From 79-D21 sp022839995 (GTDB taxonomy: Bacteria; Synergistota; Synergistia; Synergistales; 79-D21), in assembly GCA_022839995.1 (NCBI GenBank), contig JALHIN010000010.1:16375-80374 (forward strand): a DNA stretch of 64,000 nucleotides. The letters run 5' to 3'. Made by a program: the position numbers and the translations under genes. Each line of letters begins with the position of its first letter. Positions within the stretch are counted from its first letter, which is position 1. The notes beneath the pieces are model-generated. The model ran no database searches. It was not told where the DNA came from and saw nothing but the letters and a program-made list of their open reading frames with translations. Below, one piece after another: positions 25,474 to 33,990 of this stretch.

Positions 25474-26303
25474 AAAACAGGCTTGGTTTAAGTCTCTTCC
25501 GGGAGATGAAATCGCGGAAGGAAAAAATCACGATGCTCACTGCGTACAACGCCTGGCAGGCGCGACTGGCGGAAAAGGCAGGAGCAGAGATGCTGCTGGT
25601 GGGGGATTCCGTCGGGATGGTCGAGCATGGATTTCCCGACACCCTCGAAGTGACGCTGGAAATGATGATCCATCATTGTGCCGCGGTTTCTCGCGGTTCT
25701 GAAAGAGCATTCCTGGTCGGCGATTTGCCTTTCCTCACCTATGAAGTGGATGAGCGGGAGGCCGTCAGAAACGCCGGGCGGCTGATCCGTGAAGGAAAAG
25801 TCCAGGCGGTCAAGCTTGAGGGAGGAGCGAACCGGTTCGAAACGATTCGGGCGATCGTCAGGGCAGGCATCCCCGTGATGGGGCACGTTGGGTTGACTCC
25901 GCAGACCTCGACCGCCCTGGGAGGGTACAAGGTACAGGGAAAAGACCGGGAGAGTGCAAGGCGCGTTTTCGAAGACGCCCTGTCTGTCGAAAGGGCCGGG
26001 GCTTTTGCAGTCGTCCTGGAATGCGTTCCTTCACCTCTGGCGGAAAGGATCACTGAGAAACTGACGATCCCGACCATCGGCATCGGTGCAGGACCTGCCT
26101 GCGATGGGCAGGTCCTGGTGCTTCACGATGTGCTGGACCTTTACGGGACGTTTCGCCCGAAGTTCGTGAAGGTTTACGCGGAAGGGGGGCGAGTCCTACT
26201 GGAAGGGCTTGAGAAGTATGTCATGGAAGTGAAGAAGGGGGAGTTCCCCGACCTGGAACACGGCTTCACGATGGATCCGGCCCTTCTAGAGGAAATTGAA
26301 TGA
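25470..26303 (+). CDS. panB: Ketopantoate hydroxymethyltransferase
   Basis: Adds a hydroxymethyl group from methylene-tetrahydrofolate to alpha-ketoisovalerate. 277 aa. Metal-binding and substrate motifs: MLTAYNAWQARLAEKAG, LVGDSVGMVEHG, KLEGGANRFETI, GHVGLTPQT and TIGIGAGPACDGQVLV. ATGA overlaps at both ends with panC and panE show tight translational coupling. Confidence 0.97.
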   Translation: MKNRLGLSLFREMKSRKEKITMLTAYNAWQARLAEKAGAEMLLVGDSVGMVEHGFPDTLEVTLEMMIHHCAAVSRGSERAFLVGDLPFLTYEVDEREAVRNAGRLIREGKVQAVKLEGGANRFETIRAIVRAGIPVMGHVGLTPQTSTALGGYKVQGKDRESARRVFEDALSVERAGAFAVVLECVPSPLAERITEKLTIPTIGIGAGPACDGQVLVLHDVLDLYGTFRPKFVKVYAEGGRVLLEGLEKYVMEVKKGEFPDLEHGFTMDPALLEEIE

Positions 26304-27226
26304 AGGTCGTTGTCGTAGGCTGCGGGGCCTTGGGCAGCCTTTTGGCTTTCAAGATGATTAAAGCCGGCATTGCACTCACGGTGCTCCAGAGAGACGGAGT
26401 CCAATACGAGGCTTTGAAAGCCGGCGGGATCCTGTTTGTTGACAGAGAAGGGAAAAAAGAACGGGTTCCTTGTGAAGTGGTCAAGACGCTGGATGGCCTT
26501 GAAATGGCGGAATTGGCGATCGTCACGGTGAAAGCCTACCAGACCGAAGCCGCGGCATGGGCCCTGCGGGGACACCTCGCGGAAGACGGGGTTGCCTTGA
26601 CGCTACAGAACGGACTGGGAAACGCGGAAATCCTTGCAGGAACGTTCGGTGCCGAGAGGGTCGCAGCAGGAACCTGCACCTACGGGGTTCATCGAAGGGG
26701 TCCAGGCGAAATTGCCTGGGGCGGCGACGGAATGGTCCGGCTCGGCCCCTGGAAAGCGGGCAGGGACCTTTCCCCCGTGGAAGCGTTATTGAAAAAGGCG
26801 GGGATCGACGTTCGCCTGGAAAGCGATCCGAGGAGGGCCCTCTGGGAAAAAGTCATCCTCAACGCAGCGGTCAACCCTGTATCTGCCCTGACTCGGCTTA
26901 AAAATGGGATTCTGCTTGAATCCCCGGTTGCGCGGGCCCTGGTTTTCCAGCTGGTGGAAGAGGGAGTGCAGGCAGCCCGGTCAGCAGGAGAAACGGTCGA
27001 AACGGAGTCGATGCAGGGACTTGTAAGGTCCGTGCTCGAAAAGACCGCGGAGAATCGGACTTCGATGCTCCAGGATATCGAAAACGGACGAAAGACAGAG
27101 GCAGACGCGATTTTGGGAAAACTGGTGGAAATCGCCAGGGAAAAGGGGAAAGAACTGGTCAGGACGCAGACGGTTCACGCCTTGATCAAGGCAATTGAAA
27201 ACGCATCGGAGAGAGTTCGAGAATGA
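26300..27226 (+). CDS. panE: 2-dehydropantoate 2-reductase
   Basis: NADPH-dependent reduction of ketopantoate to pantoate, completing the local pantothenate set. 308 aa. N-terminal Rossmann loop VVGCGALGSLLA, LQNGLGNAE, and the C-terminal 6-phosphogluconate-dehydrogenase-like helical domain with the catalytic Lys in LWEKVILNAAVNPVSAL. Confidence 0.95.
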   Translation: MKVVVVGCGALGSLLAFKMIKAGIALTVLQRDGVQYEALKAGGILFVDREGKKERVPCEVVKTLDGLEMAELAIVTVKAYQTEAAAWALRGHLAEDGVALTLQNGLGNAEILAGTFGAERVAAGTCTYGVHRRGPGEIAWGGDGMVRLGPWKAGRDLSPVEALLKKAGIDVRLESDPRRALWEKVILNAAVNPVSALTRLKNGILLESPVARALVFQLVEEGVQAARSAGETVETESMQGLVRSVLEKTAENRTSMLQDIENGRKTEADAILGKLVEIAREKGKELVRTQTVHALIKAIENASERVRE

Positions 27227-27242
27227 GGGGAGGAATGAGAGT

Positions 27243-27995
27243 TTGCTGGAACCCCGGATGCTTTTTGTGAAAGACGTTGAAGTCGAGAGAGAGGGGAACC
27301 GGATCCTTCGAGGGATATCCATGCAGGTGCATCCTGGGGAAATCTGCGGAGTCCTCGGAAGAAACGGGGCGGGTAAATCGAGCCTCGCCTATGCCATCAT
27401 GGGGCTTCCCCAGTATGCGCCGAAAAAGGGCAGGATTTGGTTTGACGGGGAGGACATCACGGAATGGGGAGTGACGCAACGGGCCCGTGCAGGGATCACC
27501 CTGGCTTGGCAGCACCCGGCGCGTTACGAAGGGATCCCGGTTCGCGACTACCTGAAGCTTTCCAACCCGTCGGCCCGTGAAGAAGACCTCGCAGAAGCCC
27601 TGAACCTTGTCCAGATGGAACCGTTCTACCTGGACAGGATGGTCGACAAGGGACTTTCGGGAGGAGAGAGAAAACGCATCGAACTCTCCTCGATCTACCT
27701 GATGAAACCTCGACTTGCGATCCTTGACGAGCCGGATTCCGGGGTCGACCTTCTTGCGCTCGGTGAAGTCATGGGGCTTTTCAAGGTGCTCGCCTCCGGA
27801 GGGAGCAGCGTGCTGATCATCACTCACCGGGAGGATGTCGCGGCGGCCTGTGACCGATCCTACCTGATGTGTGCGGGAAAAATGATCCTGGAGGGAAGCG
27901 CAGAGGCCGTGAAGAGATACTTCCTTTCTCAATGCGAACCTTGCGTCGAGCAAAAGCCGGAGAATACGGGAGAGGCGGCTTCCAACCATGCATAG
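27243..27995 (+). CDS. sufC: SufC-like Fe-S assembly ATPase
   Basis: ABC-type ATPase that powers the SufB scaffold in iron-sulfur cluster assembly; soluble, no membrane partner. 250 aa. Walker A GRNGAGKSS, signature LSGGERKRIE, Walker B LAILDEPDSGVD and H-loop ITHRED. The TTG at 27243 lies 8 bases after GGGGAGGA; an in-frame ATG at 27258 has no Shine-Dalgarno. It overlaps the sufB-like gene by 8 bp. Confidence 0.9.
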   Translation: MLEPRMLFVKDVEVEREGNRILRGISMQVHPGEICGVLGRNGAGKSSLAYAIMGLPQYAPKKGRIWFDGEDITEWGVTQRARAGITLAWQHPARYEGIPVRDYLKLSNPSAREEDLAEALNLVQMEPFYLDRMVDKGLSGGERKRIELSSIYLMKPRLAILDEPDSGVDLLALGEVMGLFKVLASGGSSVLIITHREDVAAACDRSYLMCAGKMILEGSAEAVKRYFLSQCEPCVEQKPENTGEAASNHA

Positions 27996-28938
27996 CGTCA
28001 CCGAAGAGTACAAGACACTCGTTTCCATCGCCGAGAGAACGGGGGGCCAGCCAGGTTCCTTCGGGGCAGAAGACGCGATTTACGTCGTGGTCCATGCAAA
28101 CCGGATCCTCGCTTCTCACGCGCTGCCCGGTGTCCGGATCGAAGCGGCAGAAACGGCGGACGGGATCGACGCCAGAATCACCGTCCAGGCAGGTACCGAA
28201 GTGTCCAGGCCCGTGCACCTCTGCTTCGGCCACCTGGCTGCTTCGGGTCGCCAGGTGATCCGGAGCCGGATCTTCCTGGAAGAAAGGGCAAAAGCGGTCT
28301 TCCAGGCGCATTGTATTTTTCCGAATGCGATCGAATTTCTCCACGCCATGGAAGGAGAAATTCATTTGGCCCCGCAGTCGGCCTTCAGCTACAGGGAAGT
28401 GCACGTTCACGGCCCCGAGGGCCGAATCGAAGTCAGGCCGGTCTCCCGCGTGCGGATCGACGAGAACGCTGTGTATCGCGGCGATTTCACCCTGGTGGAA
28501 GGGCGGGTCGGAAACCTAGCCATCGACATCGATGTCGAAGCTCATGGAAGGCGGAGCAGGGTCGAAGTCACCTCGAAAGTCTACGGCAAGTACGATGATT
28601 TCTGCCAAGTCAGGGATATCGTCCGCCTGACAGGAGCAGAGAGCTCTGCCTTGATCAAGGCGCGTGTCGTTCTGAAGGATCGAAGCGAGGGGAAGTTTCT
28701 CGGTCTGGTGGATGGTGCGGCGCCTGGAGCGAGGGGGCACGTCGATTGCACGGAAGTGGTCCAGGGTGAAGCCAGGGCCGTAGCTTCACCGGTAGTTCAG
28801 GCCTCCCACCCGGAAGCGGAAGTGACCCACGAAGCGGCGATCGGAAGGATCGCGGACGATAAGATCCAGGGACTCATGGCCAAGGGGCTGTCTGCGGACG
28901 ACGCGATCGATTTCGTGGTATCGGGGCTGTTGCGTTAA
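27988..28938 (+). CDS. sufB: Short SufB/SufD-family scaffold protein
   Basis: SufBD core beta-helix protein on which Fe-S clusters are built. 316 aa, much shorter than SufB of the six-gene SUF system (about 480), and similar to the minimal SufCB (SMS) pairs of archaea and anaerobes. Recognisable end: EVTHEAAIGRIADDKIQGLMAKGL, a SufB hallmark with the EA and K pattern, followed by a C-terminal helix (DDAIDFVVSGLLR). No cysteine desulfurase, SufU or SufD is nearby, so sulfur may come from sulfide or from a remote gene. Confidence 0.88.
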   Translation: MHSVTEEYKTLVSIAERTGGQPGSFGAEDAIYVVVHANRILASHALPGVRIEAAETADGIDARITVQAGTEVSRPVHLCFGHLAASGRQVIRSRIFLEERAKAVFQAHCIFPNAIEFLHAMEGEIHLAPQSAFSYREVHVHGPEGRIEVRPVSRVRIDENAVYRGDFTLVEGRVGNLAIDIDVEAHGRRSRVEVTSKVYGKYDDFCQVRDIVRLTGAESSALIKARVVLKDRSEGKFLGLVDGAAPGARGHVDCTEVVQGEARAVASPVVQASHPEAEVTHEAAIGRIADDKIQGLMAKGLSADDAIDFVVSGLLR

Positions 28939-28946
28939 GGGGTCAA

Positions 28947-28978
28947 GCAGGGGGGGGCGCCCTTCGGCACCCCCCTGC
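28947..28978. terminator. Bidirectional hairpin between sufB and the ATP-grasp gene
   Basis: GCAGGGGGG (28947-28955) pairs with CCCCCCTGC (28970-28978); an inner GCC-CTTC-GGC mini-stem sits inside the loop. It separates convergent genes. Confidence 0.65.
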
Positions 28979-28984
28979 AGGCTT

Positions 28985-30736
28985 TCAGATGTGAGGGTAT
29001 AGCGCGTCCTGAACAACCACCCCTATGTTTTCATCGCCGTTCGTGTAAACGGAAAAACACCCGCGGTAGATCCGGATCGCGGGGTGGGGACCCAATTCGT
29101 AGGGGCTGTCGTCGAGAGTCGGTTCGTCAAAGATGTTGTTCTTTTCCCCGTCGTAGACAGGCATGTAAAGGACGTCGTCAACCTCCAGGTCGGAGAAGAA
29201 ATGGGTTCCGTAGGACAGTTCCGGCATGAAACCCATCTTGGGAATCCCGATCTCGACGATGCAGCGGCAATTCGTGAGTTCGTTGTATTTCACCGGAACC
29301 CCCAATTGCGGATTGCTGGAACCGACACGGCCGGGAGCGGCAAGGATGAACTGCTTCCCTTCCAGTTTCGAGTTGATGGACCCCAGTGCGCGGGCGATTT
29401 CGTAGAACTGGTCCGTCAGGGCGTAAACCCGGTGGTCGACGTAGACCAGGTAAGGGATCCCTTCCGCATAACCGTTCGTTACCATACGGTCAGCCTTGAA
29501 CAGGATCTTTCTCCCTTCAAGATCGGGCTTTTGACCTGTCCCCGAGGATTCTCCTTTCCAAAGGGGGCGGCATTGAAGCAATTGAAGCTTCTGGTCCGTC
29601 GGCTCGTAAGCGAACTCGATGTCTGCGGGAACCCCCATCGCTCCTTCAAGGAACGGCAGCAGCTTTCGTAAAAGTTCGAAGAAGATTTTGTGCCGGCAGG
29701 GAAAGTCCTCGAATGTGAAACAGATCTTTGATGTTGGCGATTGGAAAGAGGGGAAAGCGCCGATATCGGTGAAGTATCCGCCGAAACTGTCGGGGTTGTA
29801 GATTTGTGCAAAAAGACGGAAATTCGGGATATGCGGAATGATTTCCTTCCAGGTCTTTGTGATGTTCAACGTCAGCAACTGGCGTTTCTTTCGGCCAACG
29901 ACCTGGAACCCCTCCTGCGAGTGGCGCATGATGTTGAAGGGGTTCAACCCCTCGGGTCTCAGCATCGGGTTCGATAGAGAAAAAGTTCGGGCATATCCAC
30001 GTTTCGTACTTAGGGTTCCCAGACCGAAGACGATTCTCAGGACACCGTCTTCGGGCCTGATTCGGGTTGTCCACCTACGGTAGTTCCTGGAAAACCCCAC
30101 TCCGGCCATGGTTGGATAAAAATACTCACCGCGCCAGCTGCCAGCCATCCGCATCAGGATCAGTCCCATTTCGTCATCGGGGAGGCCGTGCTTCTTTCGA
30201 TAGCTTGTTGCAGTCGGGAAATAGGTGCGCGCGTAAATTCGCTTCATCTGTTCCACCACGGCATCGACCCGTTGCTGCAGGGGTTGTTCCGCTTCGTTGA
30301 GCAAGAAGGTGGAGAGGTATTTCCCGGCGAAGGAGTGCTTGAGGGAGTCTTCCAGCCTTGAACTGCTCCTGACGACAACAGGGTCGGTCATGGTCGAGAG
30401 GTACCTGGCCACCGCCTTGACGGCATAATCAGGCAGCGGTGTGGCCAAAAAGGCGCTTTCCAGCCGGTCCGGGTCCTTCTCCCTCAGAAGGGTGTCAAGG
30501 TGCGGTACGCATGAGAGAAAGTCATGGAAAACGCCCACCCCGAAGAAGGTGCTGGGGGTGATTTCGATTTTTTCGAAAAGAGGCTCGCCGCTTTCCTTTA
30601 GCTTGCGCATCGCAAAAAGAAGGGACCGCCCCTTCCCGCCGATCGTTCCCGTTCCGGTAATATTCCCCTTGTATTCCTCGTCTTCCTGCGGATCCCACGC
30701 GAAATAGCGCTCGATCGTCCCGGAATCAAAGGTCAT
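28985..30736 (-). CDS. PEP/pyruvate-binding (PPDK N-terminal) domain protein, orphan
   Basis: 583 aa protein carrying the ATP-grasp-like nucleotide-binding domain of pyruvate phosphate dikinase/PEP synthase: GKGRSLLFAMRKL, VVRSSSRLEDSLKHSFAGKYLS (conserved Arg and Gly patch), GVGFSRNY and a later EFAYEPTDQKLQLLQCRPL resembling the end of that domain. The phosphohistidine swivelling domain and the PEP TIM barrel are absent, so it cannot be a complete PPDK. It probably phosphorylates or pyrophosphorylates something unknown. ATG at 30736 follows GAGAGGAGAG. It is a single gene between a terminator and its own possible promoter. Confidence 0.8.
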   Translation of the reverse strand: MTFDSGTIERYFAWDPQEDEEYKGNITGTGTIGGKGRSLLFAMRKLKESGEPLFEKIEITPSTFFGVGVFHDFLSCVPHLDTLLREKDPDRLESAFLATPLPDYAVKAVARYLSTMTDPVVVRSSSRLEDSLKHSFAGKYLSTFLLNEAEQPLQQRVDAVVEQMKRIYARTYFPTATSYRKKHGLPDDEMGLILMRMAGSWRGEYFYPTMAGVGFSRNYRRWTTRIRPEDGVLRIVFGLGTLSTKRGYARTFSLSNPMLRPEGLNPFNIMRHSQEGFQVVGRKKRQLLTLNITKTWKEIIPHIPNFRLFAQIYNPDSFGGYFTDIGAFPSFQSPTSKICFTFEDFPCRHKIFFELLRKLLPFLEGAMGVPADIEFAYEPTDQKLQLLQCRPLWKGESSGTGQKPDLEGRKILFKADRMVTNGYAEGIPYLVYVDHRVYALTDQFYEIARALGSINSKLEGKQFILAAPGRVGSSNPQLGVPVKYNELTNCRCIVEIGIPKMGFMPELSYGTHFFSDLEVDDVLYMPVYDGEKNNIFDEPTLDDSPYELGPHPAIRIYRGCFSVYTNGDENIGVVVQDALYPHI

Positions 30737-30796
30737 GCACTCTCTCCTCTCAGTCGGGTTCAGTTTGCCCCGGGTGTCCAGCCTTCCTCCGCTAAG

Positions 30797-30802
30797 ATTC
30801 TA
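30797..30802 (-). promoter_or_regulatory. Possible -10 element for the ATP-grasp gene
   Basis: TAGAAT on the minus strand, 61 bases before the ATG at 30736, with only a weak TTCGGC 16 bp upstream. Low confidence; the gene could also be read from the ttcA-like gene. Confidence 0.3.
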
Positions 30803-30832
30803 GTTGAAAAGGAGAACTGCCGAAAGGGGGTA

Positions 30833-31564
30833 TCAGGACGCCCAACCGGCCGAACCGCCGTTTTCTCCCCGTAAAGCTCGAAGCAGGTTTTGCCTCAAAT
30901 TCGGAGCCGTTTCCGACATCGCCGCGATCTGGGCCTTTACCCAGGCTCTCATGCTGTTGCGGGAAAAGGGGCATTTCAGGTCTACGACCGGGAGGCAAAG
31001 CCGCTCTGCCTCGCTGGAAATCCGGGATTCCTCCAGGAAGACGAGAGGGCGGATCACTCGAAGCTCCGTTCGGTCCTGCCAGGTCAAGGGGGAAAATGAG
31101 GAAAAACGCCCTGAAAAGAGCAGGTTCAGCAGGGCCGTCTCGACGACGTCGTCCAGGTGATGCCCCAGGGAGAGCGTCGTGCAGCCCTTCTGCCTGGAAA
31201 AGGAGCTCAGGACCCCCCGCCGAAGGTTTGCACAAAAGCTGCAGGGGGAAGGCTCGGCTCTTTCCTCGATCAACCGGAAGATCGGCACGCTGACGAAATG
31301 ATGTGGAATTCCCAGCGAGGTACAGAAATCGCGAAGGGATTCGAAGCTGCAGGCCCCTTCCGTTGGGTCAAGGGTGAGGGCTTCCAGCGTGAAGCGAACC
31401 GGACTCCGCTGCTGCAGGGCCTTCAGGGAGACGAGCAGGACAAGGCTGTCCTTCCCCCCGGAAAGTCCGACCATGAGTCGATCTCCCTCCCGGATCAAGC
31501 CAAATTCATGGATCGCTTCTCCGATTTTTTTCCTGCTGTTTCTCGTGAGTTCCGGGAGCTTCAT
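30833..31564 (-). CDS. ttcA: TtcA/TtuA-family tRNA thiolation protein
   Basis: Adenylating PP-loop enzyme that thiolates a cytidine (TtcA, C32) or uridine (TtuA) in tRNA using an Fe-S cluster. 243 aa from the ATG at 31564, 9 bases after GGAGG. PP-loop LSGGKDSL (about residues 34-41), the first Fe-S pair CSFCANLRRG (about 110-119) and the segment GHHLDDVVETALLNLLF. Only the TtcA-like core is present, no TtuA zinc fingers, so TtcA is the better label. Confidence 0.82.
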   Translation of the reverse strand: MKLPELTRNSRKKIGEAIHEFGLIREGDRLMVGLSGGKDSLVLLVSLKALQQRSPVRFTLEALTLDPTEGACSFESLRDFCTSLGIPHHFVSVPIFRLIEERAEPSPCSFCANLRRGVLSSFSRQKGCTTLSLGHHLDDVVETALLNLLFSGRFSSFSPLTWQDRTELRVIRPLVFLEESRISSEAERLCLPVVDLKCPFSRNSMRAWVKAQIAAMSETAPNLRQNLLRALRGENGGSAGWAS

Positions 31565-31584
31565 AAAACTCGGCCTCCATCGTC

Positions 31585-31590
31585 TATAAT
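31585..31590 (+). promoter_or_regulatory. -10 element for the LuxR-type regulator (and overlapping divergent -10)
   Basis: TATAAT on the plus strand 33 bases before the TTG start of the regulator. On the minus strand the overlapping TATTAT (31591-31586) could serve ttcA. The -35 elements are weak on both sides. Confidence 0.45.
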
Positions 31591-31623
31591 AGGACCAAAG
31601 ACCCATGCCGGAGGTGCCCCTGC

Positions 31624-32292
31624 TTGCAGAAGATCACTCTCCTTGTGGCGGAACGCCACCGCCTCGTAAGGGATAGCCTGCGCCATTCGCTGGAACATGA
31701 GTCGGATCTCAAGATTATCGGGGATGCAGGGGACGGTCCCGAACTTCTTCGACTCGCCCGCCAAAAACCAGCGGATCTCCTCCTGTTCAACGCAACAATG
31801 CCGAATTTCGACCTGAAGGGGGTCATCGCGGAGCTTTCTGCCCTCTGCAAATCGATGCGGTATCTTGCAATCACAGGTGAAGAGAGCGAGGAAAGGATTT
31901 CCAACCTTGTCTCTCTGGGAATTCAAGGGCTACTCCTGCCTGATTCTAACTTTTTCGAGCTCCTTTGCGCCATCCGCACGGTTGCCCGGGGGGACCGCTA
32001 CGTTGACCCGAAGTTGAAAAGCCATTGCAGTAGCGGGTTCAACCCACGCCGGGACGAAATTTCACTGCTCTTGGAGCTGACTCCTAAGGAAAAAGAGGTC
32101 CTTTACTGGGTATCGCAGGGGTTCTGTAACGCAGAAATTGCCCAGATGATGGTCCTTTCCGAGAAAACGGTCAAGAACCATATCAGCCACCTTTTGAAAA
32201 AGCTGGATGTCAAGGACCGGACACAGGCTGCGGTTCTAGCCTGGAAACTCGGGCTTCCACAACAGGGCCCGGACCGGGTTGGCCTCTCCTAA
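31624..32292 (+). CDS. LuxR/NarL-type regulator with degenerate receiver domain
   Basis: 222 aa: an N-terminal receiver-like domain (residues 1-120) and a C-terminal LuxR helix-turn-helix (about 145-205: LTPKEKEVLYWVSQGFCNAEIA, SEKTVKNHISHLLKKL). The receiver lacks its phosphorylation chemistry: the acidic pair is A9-E10, the phospho-acceptor Asp is Asn56 in LLLFNATMP, and the conserved Lys is Pro106. It is therefore probably not controlled by a histidine kinase. No kinase gene is adjacent. TTG start at 31624 after GGAGGTG. Target genes are unknown; the divergent ttcA-like gene is a candidate. Confidence 0.9.
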   Translation: MQKITLLVAERHRLVRDSLRHSLEHESDLKIIGDAGDGPELLRLARQKPADLLLFNATMPNFDLKGVIAELSALCKSMRYLAITGEESEERISNLVSLGIQGLLLPDSNFFELLCAIRTVARGDRYVDPKLKSHCSSGFNPRRDEISLLLELTPKEKEVLYWVSQGFCNAEIAQMMVLSEKTVKNHISHLLKKLDVKDRTQAAVLAWKLGLPQQGPDRVGLS

Positions 32293-32381
32293 AAACCGTT
32301 CCTTCCGCCCGAAGGTCCAGCGGAAAGGATGCGCATTCCGACAGGACTTCGATCTCCCCTGGAAAACGCGGAGGTGCGAAC

Positions 32382-33425
32382 TTGCGTAAAGGGATCGCCC
32401 TTTTTCTCGGCATCACGTTTCTTTCCGTCGGATTGGTCTTATTCCTGACGGTTGACAGGGAAACCCTGCGTTTCCTGCTTTCGGCACGGAAAGCACAGCT
32501 TCTCCAGGCTCTTGGCCTGGTCATTCTCTCCTGGGTTTTCGATGCCTTCCGGTTCATGGCTTTTGCGAAAGCCGCGGGGGAAAGGGTCGGCTTTCGGCTG
32601 TCGATTTGCCTCACCTGGCTGAATTATTTCGGCTCGGCCATTACCCCGATGCAGGGTGGAGGCGGGCCCTTCCAGGTCTACGTCCTGTACCGGAACGGGG
32701 TCCCCGTGGGCAAGGGGATTGCCATCACCCTGACCCGAACGATGGCCACGCTTTTTATCGTGGGCTGCGTGGTGGCGATGACCTTGATCTTCGCGCCGGA
32801 CATCCTGTCGGGGAGCTCCTTTATGACTGGAGTTTTTTACTATGTTGCGGCGTTTGTCCTGATGGCCTGGATTGTGATCGGCCTGAGTCTCGTCTACCCG
32901 GGAGCAGTCAAAAAGACGGGCAAAATAGTCACCCTTCTTTTGAAAAGGGTGGGAATCGTGAAGCCGATGAAAGTCCTCAGGGTGGTTCGGCTCCTGAACA
33001 GGGAGATCGATAACTACACGGAAAACTTCAGGCTGTTTTTTACAACCGGATTCAGTTGGTTCGTTTCAGGATTTGTTCTTTCCTTCTGCCAGCTGTTTTG
33101 CATTTGGGGCATCCTGCCGACTCTCGTCAAGGCAGTCGGCCTTCCCATCCATTTCGGCCAGGCGATACTGATCCAGGCCCTCTTCAATTTCGTGATGTAT
33201 TTTGTCCCCACACCTGGCGGGAGCGGTTTTGCCGAAGCGGGCGGGGCGACGATTTTCCGCTACCTGATCCCTTGGAATCTTGCGGGAGTGATGGCGATCG
33301 GTTGGAGGTTCTTTACAGAATACCTTGCGATCGGGCTGGGAGCTCTTGTAGCCTTGCGGTTCCTAGGATGGGGAATGGCAGAAAAGATCCTGAATGAAGC
33401 AAAACGAGACGAAAATGAATCTTAG
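32382..33425 (+). CDS. Flippase-like integral membrane protein (UPF0104/LPG-synthase TM family)
   Basis: 347 aa polytopic inner-membrane protein with about eight hydrophobic segments. It matches the lysylphosphatidylglycerol-synthase transmembrane/YbhN family: SICLTWLNYFGSAITPMQGGGGPFQVYVLY near residue 70 and the late signature YFVPTPGGSGFAEAG (about 268-282). No soluble catalytic domain, so it is not an aminoacyl transferase; members are thought to move lipids or isoprenoids. TTG start at 32382 after GCGGAGGTG. The downstream methyltransferase-like gene overlaps its end. Confidence 0.82.
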   Translation: MRKGIALFLGITFLSVGLVLFLTVDRETLRFLLSARKAQLLQALGLVILSWVFDAFRFMAFAKAAGERVGFRLSICLTWLNYFGSAITPMQGGGGPFQVYVLYRNGVPVGKGIAITLTRTMATLFIVGCVVAMTLIFAPDILSGSSFMTGVFYYVAAFVLMAWIVIGLSLVYPGAVKKTGKIVTLLLKRVGIVKPMKVLRVVRLLNREIDNYTENFRLFFTTGFSWFVSGFVLSFCQLFCIWGILPTLVKAVGLPIHFGQAILIQALFNFVMYFVPTPGGSGFAEAGGATIFRYLIPWNLAGVMAIGWRFFTEYLAIGLGALVALRFLGWGMAEKILNEAKRDENES

Positions 33426-33987
33426 AACCATCCAGGACTGGACGTTCCGCATGAGGGGCGGGATTTGGACCGGCCTGGTCCTATTGATTTTGTTTCTGGG
33501 AAAGGGCGGAGAGGGCTGGATCCTTCCCGGGCTTCTCCTGGTTTTCCTCGGGCAGGGGATCCGTTTCTGGGCAGCAGGGATCATCGAGGGATACCGAAGC
33601 GAAAAGGTCAACGCGAAGACCCTCGTTACCTGGGGACCTTACGGGATTGTCCGCAATCCCCTCTATCTCGGGAACGGTTTGATCGGACTCGGTTGGAGCC
33701 TGCTGGCAGGTTCCGTGGCCGTTGCGTTTTTTCTGGTCTCCTTCCTCTTTCTCTACTGCCTTCTCATCATCCCTTACGAAGAGGGGTTCCTAGAGGAGAA
33801 CTTCGGCCGGGATTACCTGGAATACAAGGCTTCCACGCCTAGGTTGTTCCCTTTCCGTGGGATCCGGCGCAAGAGATTGCAGGGCCCGTTTGTCGTTTCC
33901 CGCTTGTGGAAAAGCGAGCGGCATTCCCTTTATGTAACGGTCCTCGGTACGATCCTTTTCCTTCTGAAGGCCCTGGGGGTGTTTTAA
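33415..33987 (+). CDS. Isoprenylcysteine carboxyl methyltransferase-like membrane protein
   Basis: 190 aa membrane protein of the ICMT/PEMT family, SAM-dependent methylation of a lipid or thiol-linked carboxylate. Characteristic C-terminal signature: TWGPYGIVRNPLYLGN, then PYEEGFLEENFGRDYLEYKA. The ATG at 33415 overlaps the flippase-like stop; an ATG at 33394 is equally possible since neither has a strong Shine-Dalgarno. Together with the preceding gene it suggests a lipid or isoprenoid-handling pair. The substrate is unknown. Confidence 0.75.
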   Translation: MNLRTIQDWTFRMRGGIWTGLVLLILFLGKGGEGWILPGLLLVFLGQGIRFWAAGIIEGYRSEKVNAKTLVTWGPYGIVRNPLYLGNGLIGLGWSLLAGSVAVAFFLVSFLFLYCLLIIPYEEGFLEENFGRDYLEYKASTPRLFPFRGIRRKRLQGPFVVSRLWKSERHSLYVTVLGTILFLLKALGVF

Positions 33988-33990
33988 AGG

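Noticed and set aside
28985..30736. Complete pyruvate phosphate dikinase or PEP synthase
   Set aside because: 583 aa with only the nucleotide-binding domain; swivelling His domain and PEP-binding barrel missing.
30833..31564. TtuA 2-thiouridine synthase
   Set aside because: No N- and C-terminal zinc-finger cysteines; TtcA-like length and motifs fit better.
32382..33425. Full MprF lysyl-phosphatidylglycerol synthase
   Set aside because: Only the transmembrane flippase-like part is present; no cytosolic aminoacyltransferase domain.
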